Shown in pieces: positions 55,210 through 64,000 of a stretch of 64,000 bases of DNA; positions within the stretch are counted from its first letter, which is position 1; the number at the start of each line of letters is the position of its first letter. Made by a program: the position numbers and the translations under genes. The notes below the pieces were generated by a model, which was not told where the DNA came from, ran no database searches, and saw nothing but the letters and a program-made list of their open reading frames with translations. This DNA comes from Prorocentrum cordatum (Eukaryota; Sar; Dinophyceae; Prorocentrales; Prorocentraceae): the NCBI GenBank assembly GCA_963575745.1, contig CAUYUJ010016059.1:1164849-1228848 (forward strand). The letters are read 5' to 3'.

Positions 55210-55236
55210 GGAGGAGGAGGAGGAGGAGGAGGAGGA
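55210..55236. repeat. (GGA)n tract 5' of LINE A
   Basis: Directly adjoins the spliced leader, so LINE A is flanked on both sides by (TCC)n in its own sense. Confidence 0.85.
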
Positions 55237-55639
55237 CGACGGGTCGCCTTAGCCCTTCGGAGAAACCTCCACTCCCCCCCCTCCCCCTACCCCACTGTGT
55301 GCGCGGCGGACCCTAGCCCTCACACCCCTCTAGGACACCCCAGACACCCGACGTCGTGGTCTCTTGGTCGCAGCTTGGGCCCCCCTGGAGGTCTGGGCCC
55401 TTCCGCTGGGCCCAGCTCTTCGGTCAGGAAAACGCCCCTGGAAGCCAAATCCACCGAAAAAGGCTTGTCTGTTCGAGTCGTCGTCTCCGTCAATCGTCGT
55501 CTCCGTCGTCCCCTTTCCCTGCACCCTCCTCCTCAAGCCTGTCCGCGAGAGTAGAATCTAGCAATGTCGCAATGGAGGCGGAGGGAACCCCGTTCCATTT
55601 ACGGCGGTCCGCGGGGGGAGGGGCCCCGGGGAAGGTCCC

Positions 55640-56260
55640 AGGGGGGGCGGTCAGATACGCATCCCCCCATGAGGGCCCCAGGGTCTCCGAAATGGCCCCC
55701 AAGAGTGCCCCATGAGGCCCCCGAGACCGTCTGAGAGGGCCCCGGAACGCGAAACTATCGGTCCCAAACGCATTCACGCCCTCAAGACTGCTCATGAGGC
55801 CGCCCAGACGTCCCAAGACGCCTCCAAGAGTGCAAGAGTTGTTCCGAGAAGGGCCACGCGGCAATTCAATGATTTCCCATTGGCTTTTTCAAGATTTGGG
55901 TGTGTTCGCCTTTTCCGCTCCCCGCCGCTCCAAGACGGCCCAAGAGGGCCACCACAAAATCCAAGAGGACCCCAAGACACCCCACAACGCCTCCAAGACG
56001 GCCCAAGAGGCCCCCAAGACGGCTCAAAGAACGTGCCCAGACGGGGGACCCGAACGGACATTTCGAGCTCTCGGCCCCGAGGAGGTTCCCAGGAGGTTCC
56101 CAGGACGTCCCCAAGAGGCTCCAAGAGGTTCCCAGGAAGCCCGAAGCGGCCCCAAGTGGCTCCCCAGAGGCCCCACAGAGGCTCCCAAGAGGCCACAGAA
56201 TTCCTCCCCAGAGGCCCCCGAGAGCCTTCCGAAGAGACTCAAAGAAGCACCCCCCCTGGC
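55640..56260 (+). repeat. AAGAGGCCC-family block
   Basis: Contains the family core (CAATGATTTCCCATTGGCTT at 55,866) and the second core (GAACGGACATTTCGAGCTC at about 56,050), with 10-12-bp CCCAAGA repeats between and after. Same orientation as 111-936. Confidence 0.75.
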
Positions 56261-56804
56261 TCACGTCAGCGTCGTCGTCGCCGCCGCCGTTGTCGTCGTC
56301 ATCCACCTTCAGGGTCGGCGGCACCGGCCGTAAGGCCTTGGCAATACACTTGGACGGTCGATCGAGACAATCACCTTTCTAACAAATCTGGGCCAGCTTC
56401 CTGGAAATTTCTGTTGTTAACACTGGAGAGACAAACGTGCTCAAGAAACTGGGACAACTGTCTGACAAGTTGGATAATAAACGCTGGCAGAGCTTTTCGA
56501 GAAGAAACTTCTGAATCAGATGCTCGGCATGGGAAGGGAATGTTCCGTCGTGATTTCTCACGGCGCGGGAAACTCTCAGACTCCCGGGAAGGCGCCTGCA
56601 AACACAGGATGTCCGCGCGGCCGACGACGTAGCAGATGCTCTCGGAGTGCACCTCGACAAAAAGAAGCTGGCGGGGCGCACTAGCACCTCCTGCCTATCG
56701 CCACACGATCTGCGTGAAACCGTGAAGCCATGCAGGATCTGTTAGCATCGAGTGGGAAAATCAGCCTCGAATATGCGCGTCGGCTCGGACTGCACTAGCG
56801 CGGA
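56261..56804. other. Unassigned DNA with short open frames
   Basis: Plus strand 56,470-56,745 shows LAELFEKKLLNQMLGMGREC and then ADDVADALGVHLDKKKLAG in different frames, suggestive of an old coding relic, not identified. Confidence 0.25.
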
Positions 56805-56955
56805 TACCACCTCAAATCGGATCGGCTGCGCCAGGGTGTACAACAACGCAATGTAAACATCAGGCCGCATCGGACCGTCGGACAATGGGAATCGAATCAG
56901 ATCGGGCCGATCGACATCGATATTATCGGAACGATCGGCTCGAAATGGGTACTGG
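56805..56955. repeat. AATCGGATCG-like degenerate repeat, locus 2
   Basis: Same word family as 16,575-16,690 (AAATCGGATCGG, CAGATCGGGCCGATCG). Confidence 0.5.
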
Positions 56956-57141
56956 GTTGGGTAATCATGTTTGCTTGTCCCTGAGTTGTCCTGAACGAAT
57001 GCGTTCCCGACTGCTGCGTCGATCGCTACTCCCTCGCATCGCTCCTGACCTGAATGCCAGCATAAAGCCTTGGAGGTGGAGGAGGCCACTCACATCACAC
57101 CGCACTCGTAGTAACTTGAAAGGGCTTTTCCCTGCGCCTTC

Positions 57142-57195
57142 GCCTCCGGCGGCCCGCACAAGGGCCACCAGCATACAGAAAACTTCCGCCGACGA
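57142..57195 (-). CDS. TMTC-like gene, probable exon (AEVFCM)
   Basis: A 54-nt, phase-0 segment after CTCAG and before a GA donor (57,141-57,140). It encodes SSAEVFCMLVALVRAAGG. TMTC proteins have G-R-A-E-L-L followed by a hydrophobic helix at this position, and the A-E-V-F plus helix fits. It joins in phase with the exon at 35,836-35,892, giving helix, short loop, helix, then L-C-K-E as in the family. The preceding VVGR codons are missing and no independent conservation evidence was available, so this exon is less certain than its neighbours. The implied intron to the next exon is about 21 kb and holds three LINEs. Confidence 0.5.
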
Positions 57196-59117
57196 CTGAG
57201 ACTCCCCGGCGCCATGCAAATACCGAAGCAGTCCCAGTGGGCCGAGGTCGACTACTAGCGTCTCGCATCCCCCGCCTTCTGCTGACAAATATGTTTGGAT
57301 CTCCACGTCAGATTGATGAAAATCAGTCCGACGACTCTCCATTAAACACTAAGGCGGGGACAAGACGACTCTCGCCCTCCGCCCGACGGAGGGCCCCAGA
57401 AATCAACCTCAGCTGAGCGCTGCTGGCACTAGCAGCACTGCGGGAAAGGCCTGGGCCAGGGACCGAATCGCAGCGAGGTCTGAGACGGTAGGGCCCACTT
57501 TTGGGGGGAGAGCGACTGCCGAGCGCCGAGGAGGGCCGAACGGAGGCCTGATGCTTGAAGCAAAGCGCGAAGGAGTGCGGCAGGGGTCCGAGGATCTAGG
57601 ATCGAGGTCTCGAAGCGTTTCGAAGATAGCCGAAAACACTGCGAAGAGTTTAGGCGGCCTGGGCGCTTACAACATCGACTGCTGCAGACTGCAGTACAAG
57701 CGCTGCAAACACAGTGGACACGAAGCTGAGACACCCCATGAGTGGCAGGTCCACCTTCACAACAGGGCTGTTGAGCCATATCGTGGGGCAAAACTGGCAA
57801 GTGCATCGCACAGTTCAGGAGTGCGGGAAATCCTGGGATGTCATATCCTACTCACTAGAGAACGCACATGACTGACACGCACGTGAGGTGCGCAAGGGCG
57901 TTTACCAAGGTCGCGCGTCTGTAAGAGGCCGCATACAAGTCTGCTATCATTGATCGAAGTGCGCATTCAAGTCGACTTGCGCATTCAAAGCAGACAGTGC
58001 GGTTCGTCCCACTACCCAACGTGCATGTAGATGTGCCCACACATTTGCATATTGAAAAAGGAAATTAACAACTACCCTGTTGAAGTACCTCCTACTGTCA
58101 GCTATTCTGGATGGGTCTGACATGTGACTGAGCAGAGCTAGCCCGCCCCATAACCTTACGCTTGCTGATGGCACTTCGGCGACTAAGAACCCCATCCCGC
58201 CTTCTAAAAGATTGCCCCGTTCAGGCCACTAGGTCTCTGGTAGTCTCTGGATCCCTTCGCGGGGACCTCTCGGCGGTGCGAAAGGAGGATGGGCTCTGGG
58301 GACCTCAGGCAGCGCGAGATGAGATGCTAGATGCGAGTCGTCACGGGCCGGTTCCTCTCGGCCGCTCCCTCTCTCTCTCTCTCTCTTGATATGTTCCCTC
58401 TTCTTCATGATTCGTCCCACCACTGCCATGGCTGGTCGAGCCTCGAGCGCGGACCCCACCGGCATGTGCCCGCAGGGCACCGCCAGGACCAGATGGCACG
58501 ATCCCTGTCGCATTCAGTTCTACTATCCAATCAGTTTGAGTCGGATGCGGGACGCACTCAATCTTTACATCCATTCAACGCGCAGAAGGACAAGCCAAAG
58601 TCGCCTCAGAGGCGTTGTTCTGACTCCTACAACCTACGGTCCCGAGACATACGGCTATACGAAGACAGCGGAGCATATGCTCGAAGCGAGGCCCTGCCTG
58701 ATGGCGAAGCGCGCCACGACATCGACACGCCACAGGTTATGTACCTCGGCAACCCTACCAGTACAGTCACTGCAGACAAGACCTCGGAATTATCAACCAT
58801 ACTTCTCCTGACTAGAACCGCAGCGAATTACTACTCCACCTTATGAGGACCCCCGAGACCGCCAGTAGGCGCCCAATCAACTTCGAAGAGGTCCGAAGAG
58901 GCCCCGAGCGCAAGAGGCCCAAAAGAGGCCTCTAAGGCCATAGAAGAAACCCCCCAAGGCCACACCCGTTGACTTCATCCCTCTTCTAGGGGTCGGCGGA
59001 ATGGCGTAAGCCTCTTGAATTACATCTATGGTGGGGAACATCTCCAGGGGGGGGGGACAAACGTTTGCTCCCGTTGGCTTCCACCAGCCTGCCGCCGTCA
59101 GTCAGCGAAGAGCCGCT

Positions 59118-59415
59118 CCTGGTTTGCGATCGCCGGCCTCCCGTCATAGATAAAAAGCCAACCCTTCGACCACCCGAAGCAAGGGAAGTCCATTTCTGGA
59201 GTGCCCCAATCAGAGGTCTCCAGCACGAGGCCACGCCAGACGGGGTCCGAGGATCGCGGCGCTGCCCCTGGTTTGCATTCGCCGGTCTCCCGCCGAAGAA
59301 AAGCCGACCCCTCGACCACCCGAAGCAAGGCAAGTCCCTTTCTGGAATGCCCCATCGGAGGCCTCCTGTAACTTACGGGGCCACGCCAGACGGGGTCCGA
59401 GGATCGTACCGCATC
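59118..59415 (+). repeat. 149-bp tandem repeat, two copies
   Basis: CCTGGTTTGC at 59,118 and 59,267, both units ending CCACGCCAGACGGGGTCCGA. Confidence 0.75.
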
Positions 59416-59958
59416 GCGGATGAGTTTGCGGATGGGGACGTGCATCACTGGTGCATCGGGATGGAGGACATCGGATTCCGAACCGCGCTGCTTCGCGACC
59501 CTTTCGAGCCAGACTGCTCCGGCCCTATCTGGAACGCCTGGACCCTATCTGGAACGCCTGGGCCCACATGGAAGTCTTGAGTCGACAAGAGATGTCATCT
59601 ATTCGGGGCGCCTGCCCCATTTCCGCATTTCCGCAGGCTTCCGCAGGCGAAGGCGCTGCCGTTCTACCTCTGCCGGCCTCCCGCCAGAGCCCCAGTCTCG
59701 GCTGGTTGCGCGACAATCGACCCATAACGCAGCAAAAACGTGACTGCCCATGCTGGGGACAAAAAATGGCCAATCGATGTATCGCTATAAAATGTGTTAT
59801 TCCCACGTCTACATCACAGAGCGGGGGGGGCGCTGGGAAGGGGCATGCCGCTCCTTGAAAAAGACCTTGCCTCGATTCGTGGCCGCCGCGATCGATGCTC
59901 GACCTCCCAAACCGACCCAGAATGTGGCTCGGGGGGTCGGATATCACGCAACGGTCCG

Positions 59959-60133
59959 CCAGAAGCGAAGCACGCCGAAGGCAAGATGCCCCTCCTGGAA
60001 CGCCCGAGGAGGCACTCGGACTCCGACCCCGGAGCCGGAGGCTTGGTTCGGACTCGGACATCCTGCAAAGGTTCGCCGAAGGCGAGACGCGCCGAAGGCG
60101 AGAAGCCCTCCCTGGAACGCTCGAGGAGGTACC
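59959..60133 (+). repeat. 115-bp tandem repeat, about 1.5 copies
   Basis: CGCC(A/G)(G)AA.CGA..CGCCGAAGGC and CTGGAACGC.CGAGGAGG recur 115 bp apart, just left of the ALFAAHPV exon. Confidence 0.6.
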
Positions 60134-60194
60134 TGCCTGGACTGGTCGAATCTCTGGCGCTGCCGCGGCGGAAGGCAAGCAGGGCCGCGGCGGC

Positions 60195-60265
60195 GGACCG
60201 GGTGTGCCGCGAACAGCGCCGCCAGCAGCGCGCTCCAGGCCCCGGACAGGCCGAGGCAGCGCCGC
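60195..60265 (-). CDS. TMTC-like gene, exon 3
   Basis: A 71-nt exon (1 + 23 codons + 1) after CCAG and before a GC donor (60,194-60,193). It encodes a membrane-like segment ending WSALLAALFAAHPV, the conserved TMTC element A-L-L-F-A-x-H-P-V-H that precedes the E-A-V..V-V-G-R motif. The last base C should begin the His codon completed by the next exon. That short exon (roughly 38-41 nt expected) was not located with confidence. A stretch at 58,409-58,434 reads AMAVVGR but its junctions do not fit in phase. Confidence 0.7.
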
Positions 60266-61515
60266 CTGGCCACCCTCGCACATCGGGGATCGGCTCTGCT
60301 GCGCCGATGCCACACAGCCAGAACTATTAGTCAGGATGCGCGGGAGGGGTGCGATCCTGTCAATTACTGTAGTGGGCTCTTAAAAACGGCCAGGCCGTTC
60401 TGTTATCGGCCCCGTTCTGCAATTCTGCTTGCCGGCTCTGGCGCCCCGATCCCACAAACTTCAGGGGCAAGGAGGGTGGGGAAAGACGGGGGCTAGGGAG
60501 GGGGTAGCGGAAAGGAGGTTTGGGCGAGGGAGGTGTGAGCGTATCGGGCGGGGAGGGGCGGAGAGAGAAGAAGGGTGGTGACTAGAGGGGTGATGATGGG
60601 GAAAAGCACGCTGGCTGATTGCTGCATTGTCTGCAGCGCGAGGAGGATGAAAGGGAGAAGTCGGATGGGAAAGGGCGACAGGCCGAAAGAGAAACCAAAC
60701 GCGCCACACACCTGCACAAAAACAAGCTGCGGTCTGGTCGGCGACTCAGGAGGCGGTGATTTGCAGAGGGCGTGGTTGGCAACCCGCGCCTAGGTAGGCG
60801 GGCGAGTACATCGACAGAGATCACCGCCGCGCACCGACGAGGGCTCGTCAAACCTTTGGCGCAACGTGGAGGCCCCCTCAGCCCTTAAGCCCCAAAGGCG
60901 CCGGTCGCACACCACACCCGTTGTAGTCGCCGACCTGGGCAGAGCGCGAAGGTCAGCGAGATGGCCTGCGAACAATGCAACCCGCAGATGGGATGCTGCC
61001 GCTGCAGCAGCTGCCGCGCGGTGTGCGCTCGCGCTCCTGGGCGGCACGTCGAGAGCACGGCAGACAGGCTCCCACGACTCCTCCCTGTGCTCGCCCCCTG
61101 CCGACCATGCACGACGAGGAGTCGCCGCCCCGACCCTGCGTCCACCCGAGACGCGCTGCGCCACGGAAGGCCTTCCGCGGCGTAGCGCGCATGTACCACA
61201 ACATGGCGCAGGCTGGTCCTGGGACCTGCTGCGCCGGCTTTACGGGCACCTGCGGCCCTCCACGGGCCCCGGGGCCGTCAACAAATGGCCCCTCGAAATG
61301 AGGAGCCTGAGCTGGTCCCGGCAGGGTGGGGGGGGGAAGGGTCAAGGACCCCTTCCCTTCTTCTTCAAGGCTTGGCGCCGTGGCGCGCCTGTCGAATCAC
61401 ACAGACACAGACACAAACACAGACACAGACACACAGACACAGACACACACACACACACACACACAGACACAGACACAGACACAGACACAGACACAGACAC
61501 AGACACACACACACA

Positions 61516-61546
<31 letters not shown>

Positions 61547-61644
61547 GCGCACGAACGCGCGCACACGCACACACACACACACACACGCACACACGCACAC
61601 ACGCACACACGCACACACGCACACACGCACACACGCACACACAC

Positions 61645-61705
<61 letters not shown>

Positions 61706-61806
61706 TACACCTACACCTACACATACACATACACCTACACCTACATCTACACCTACACCTACACCTACACCTACACCTACACCTACACCTACACATACAC
61801 CTACAC

Positions 61807-61837
<31 letters not shown>

Positions 61838-61979
61838 TCACATACACATACACATACACACACGCACGCACATACCTGGCTGGAACGCGATTGAAGAACG
61901 AAATACTGCACGCCCACCCGTTTCCTCAGGACCCCTTTCCCTCCGCGGCGGCCAAATACCCTCCCCCCGCGCGCCCCTC
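60266..61979 (-). other. Intron between visible exons 2 and 3
   Basis: A 1.7-kb intron. Its right half is a CA-type microsatellite (61,397-61,866). The left part holds GC-rich unique-looking DNA, including a minus-strand poly-Ala frame ending HLRVALFA near 60,940-61,050. That frame was considered as an alternative exon and rejected because the exon at 60,195-60,265 fits better. Confidence 0.5.
61397..61866. repeat. (CA)n, (CACATA)n and (CACCTA)n microsatellite
   Basis: Starts as ACAGAC hexamers, then CACG tetramers, then ACACAT and ACACCT hexamers. It shows stepwise change of unit along its length. Confidence 0.95.
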
Positions 61980-62040
61980 CCGAACAGGCCGAGCTGAAAG
62001 CTGGCGATTGCGTGGAACACCGCGTTGGTCACGTAGAACC
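61980..62040 (-). CDS. TMTC-like gene, exon 2
   Basis: A 61-nt exon (2 + 19 codons + 2) bounded by an AG acceptor at 62,042-62,041 and a GA donor at 61,979-61,978. It encodes FYVTNAVFHAIASFQLGLF, a hydrophobic stretch matching the TMTC pattern F-H-x-x-N-x-x-x-H-A. It follows the LLHG loop of exon 1 in the right order, and both junctions are phase-compatible with exons 1 and 3. The GA donor is non-canonical but known in dinoflagellates. Nothing else in the surrounding 1.5 kb is open in a conserved way. Confidence 0.7.
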
Positions 62041-63357
62041 CTCGCCGCCCCCCTCCTCTGCGGCTGCGCCGCCTCGGCGCCCCCAGCTCCCTGAGCCACC
62101 CGCCCGCCCGCCACCGCCTCCCCGCCTCCCCCATTCCGGGCCCTGCCCCTGCGATTCCGGCGCTGCCTGATGGGGGGCCACACGGTCGGACAGTTCTGCT
62201 CGGCGTGTCGCAGGGGCGGCCCTGGCCCCAGCGACGCGCCTTGCCTCGAGGCGGATGGCGTGTCGCCTCGCTCCGCGGGGCAGCAGGCTGGGAAAGGCCC
62301 GGGACGTTGACGTTCGGGGACCGGGACGTGGATAGCGTGCCGGGCCGAAGCGTTGTGTGCCAGAACCAGCGGCGTGGCACTCTGAGCCAAAGCTTTTGAC
62401 CGTAATCGGAGGGGGGGGCGAAGACAGGTGCACCTTTGGCGCACCTTCGGGGCCCCAGAGGGGGCCCTTTTGCTGCCCTTTCCTGTGAGGCCTCCTTCCA
62501 CCCTCTTCGGACAATCAGCTCCCCCCGCTTCCCTGTCCACCCAAGGCATCCGATGTCGTGAGTCGCCTCCCCATTTCACCCCGAATTGTTCTCTGACGGC
62601 TCAGTGGCATCTGGGATGCCGAAATTGAGCAAAAACCCTCACACAATGCAACGGGGAATCCAGGGCCAACCAACTAGATTGCCTCGTGCCCGCCTTACGC
62701 AGTCGAAGTAGAAAACGTGCGCCGTTAACCGACAGGCCAGGAGCGATCGGAACAAACTTGTGACACACCATGAGGACCCATAACAACGAGACCTGCCCGT
62801 GAGCGTGGAGGTGTGAACGGATGTGCTCCTTCTCTGTTTGTTTTTCTCTCTCTCTCTCTGTATACGCTCAAATGTACACGCATGTTAGTGTGCACAGGCC
62901 ATTCTCTATGCGTTACACCTTTGGACAGCTCAAGGGCACAATTGCCACCATGCATGACAAGTGCTGATGCACGCTTGCCTCCCGACTTCCAGGTCCAAAA
63001 TAGTCATGGGGATGCGAGTCCTATGTGACTGTTGTGACATCCTGCAGGTTCTCATTGATGGCTTCAGTAGGCATCTGCGCTTACGCTTCGAACTCGCCGA
63101 TGGTCGCAGCAGGTTTGCACGCTGAAATTCTGTAGACATGAGAAGAACGACCTTGACAAGATACAGCCCGACAAACGAAACGCTTTGGCAAAGGCATCCA
63201 GGGAAGCAATCGAAAGGGAAAGGACTGCTTAGCAGAAGCCAAGACCTGACTAGTCAACGCCAGTACAAGGGGGTCGGGTGATTTGCTTCTCCCTTGACTA
63301 TTCTGCTTAGTTCGAAGCTTATGGCAAATTCTCTCCTGCCCGACCGTCCCCGATGAC
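62041..63357 (-). other. Intron between visible exons 1 and 2
   Basis: About 1.3 kb without recognisable protein or element. It contains a short (TC)n run near 62,848 and GC-rich low-complexity DNA at 62,050-62,480, including CCTTTAGGG/GGGGCCCC-like blocks also seen at 10.2 and 22.3 kb. Nothing else was seen. Confidence 0.5.
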
Positions 63358-63441
63358 CATTGGAGTCGAAGCCGTGCAGGAGGTAGTTCCACCGCAAGAG
63401 GGTAGTGAGGCGGTCAGATGATCGATTCAGGGGAGGAGGCA
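63358..63441 (-). CDS. TMTC-like gene, exon 1 of those visible
   Basis: Minus-strand open segment that reads ...DRLTTLLRWNYLLHGFDSN and ends in the first base of a Gly codon before a GT donor at 63,357-63,356. TMTC proteins carry an R-P-L-T-T-L-x-x-R-x-N-Y-x-L-H-G segment in the first lumenal loop, shortly before a membrane helix, and this matches it well. The following exon starts with two bases that complete the Gly codon. The 5' limit is uncertain: I took the nearest AG (63,443-63,442), but homology is clear only from about 63,415. Upstream exons, including the N-terminal acidic motif expected in this family, are not visible in the last 560 bases of the window. Confidence 0.65.
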
Positions 63442-64000
63442 CTCGGTTACGTCGCGATGGGCCAGCACTGTTCAACAGGGCGCACCAAGTGGACCAAGTA
63501 GATACAGAGTGGGAAAGAGCAAGTACCGCAGAGAGGATGAGAAGCCAAAGGGCAGAGGGAGAGTGAGAAATGTGGAAGGGCACGACTGCAGTCAGGAAGA
63601 GATGCGTGCCACAGTGGCGACACCGTCGGCGCACGACAATCAATGATCCAGTGAACTGACCCTGCCTTGATGCTCAACATCCCCGCATAGTCTGAGGCGA
63701 GGACAGGATCAGGACATCGGACACGTGCGAGCACCCTGGGGAATGTAAGCGTCGGCGGGCCCGCAGGATGCACCAGGCACCGCGGCCGTTCCGGGAGGGC
63801 CCAAGGACGCTCCGAGACGGCGCTGGAACGCTCTGGGACGAATCCCACCGGCCTTGCAGGAATGGGTGACTGAATGAAGGCCCGCAGATACATGAGCAAA
63901 GGCACGAGCGTGCGCTAGACAGTACTTGCGCATCGCTGCTTCCCAGGCTTCCGCTGGAAACGTGCCCACATCTGAAGAGCCCCAGCCAGAATCACGACGT
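63442..64000. other. Right end of window, unassigned
   Basis: Both strands carry open frames here (for example minus 63,447-63,905), but none resembles a known family and codon patterns look unremarkable. It presumably continues the intron upstream of the first visible exon. Confidence 0.3.

Larger units (their letters stand above)
35893..57141 (-). other. Giant intron (about 21 kb)
   Basis: Inferred intron joining the AEVFCM exon to the LCK exon. Contents are listed separately: an AAGAGGCCC-family block, LINE copies A, B and C, degraded ORFs at 41.3-43.4 kb, and GA, TG and GGA microsatellites. Its length depends on the exon at 57,142-57,195 being genuine. Confidence 0.45.
57196..60194 (-). 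other. Intron(s) containing an unplaced short exon
   Basis: A 3-kb stretch that must hide the H-x-EAV..VVGR exon if the gene is intact. It contains a 149-bp tandem repeat (59,118-59,415), a 115-bp tandem repeat (59,959-60,133) and a short (CT)n. Two VVGR-like spots exist on the minus strand (58,409-58,434 and about 58,000-58,020), but neither has AG/donor boundaries in the required phase. Confidence 0.4.

Noticed and set aside
58331-58846. Possible LINE RT relic (VMYLGNPTSTVTADK)
   Set aside because: Only one YLG word recalls RT; no catalytic box upstream in any frame.
60939-61055. Poly-Ala frame ending HLRVALFA as an alternative TMTC exon
   Set aside because: It could precede HPVH, but the segment at 60,195-60,265 includes HPV itself and fits the phase of the neighbouring exon.
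61377-61871. His/Thr- or Cys/Val-repeat ORFs
   Set aside because: Products of the CA microsatellite; the same applies to 37.1-38.1 kb.

Overview
The window reads as nuclear DNA of a dinoflagellate, plausibly Prorocentrum-like (genus inferred only from GC-richness, giant repeat-filled introns and familiar repeat style). Three lines support this: an exact genomic copy of the dinoflagellate spliced leader at 55,188-55,209 (minus strand); exon boundaries that use GC and GA as well as GT donors; and copia and APE-type LINE polyproteins of the kind common in dinoflagellate genomes. No bacterial operons, rRNA, tRNA or CRISPR arrays were seen.

The main result is a host gene hidden between the repeats. 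On the minus strand, from about 63.4 kb down to 11.4 kb, at least ten small exons (54-139 nt) join in phase to encode part of a TMTC-type protein (ER multi-pass protein O-mannosyltransferase family with a DUF1736 region and, in the C-terminal part not seen here, TPR repeats). The conserved order is kept: LTTL..RWNYLLHG, then ALFAAHPV, AEVFCM, LCK-ETG, SNPVA, LSYSLVHGMY, LCYDYSM and DAVPLVHSLADVR. One short exon (H-x-EAV..VVGR) could not be placed. Both gene ends lie outside the window or were not found. Almost everything else is intron.

Layout, left to right. 1-9,804: Ty1/copia element on the minus strand (LTR, leader with repeated palindromes, gag, PR, methyltransferase-like domain, IN, RT-RNase H, a third ORF with a membrane segment), broken by frameshifts and a stop, with one LTR split by another repeat. 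9.8-15 kb: microsatellites and exons 11 and 10. 15-22.6 kb: exons 9 and 8, minisatellites and a segmental duplication. 22.6-26.4 kb: a large fold-back palindrome, trinucleotide repeats and exon 7. 26.4-35.9 kb: palindromic arrays, a 158-bp MITE with perfect 5-bp target duplications, an AAGAGGCCC-family duplication, a Pif1-like helicase remnant, a 160-bp satellite with 480-bp higher-order period, and exon 6. 36-45 kb: purine and TG microsatellites and degraded ORFs. 44.5-55.2 kb: three LINEs, one beginning with the spliced leader. 55.2-64 kb: another AAGAGGCCC block, minisatellites, a CA array and exons 5, 3, 2 and 1.

How it fits together: the gene supplies long introns, and four protein-coding elements (copia, two LINEs, helicase remnant) lie in the same orientation as the gene, with one LINE fragment opposed. 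Both LINEs end in a (TCC)n tail and abut (TCC)n tracts, which offers an explanation for the abundance of GGA/TCC microsatellites. All of this comes from reading the sequence; no alignment or database search was run.
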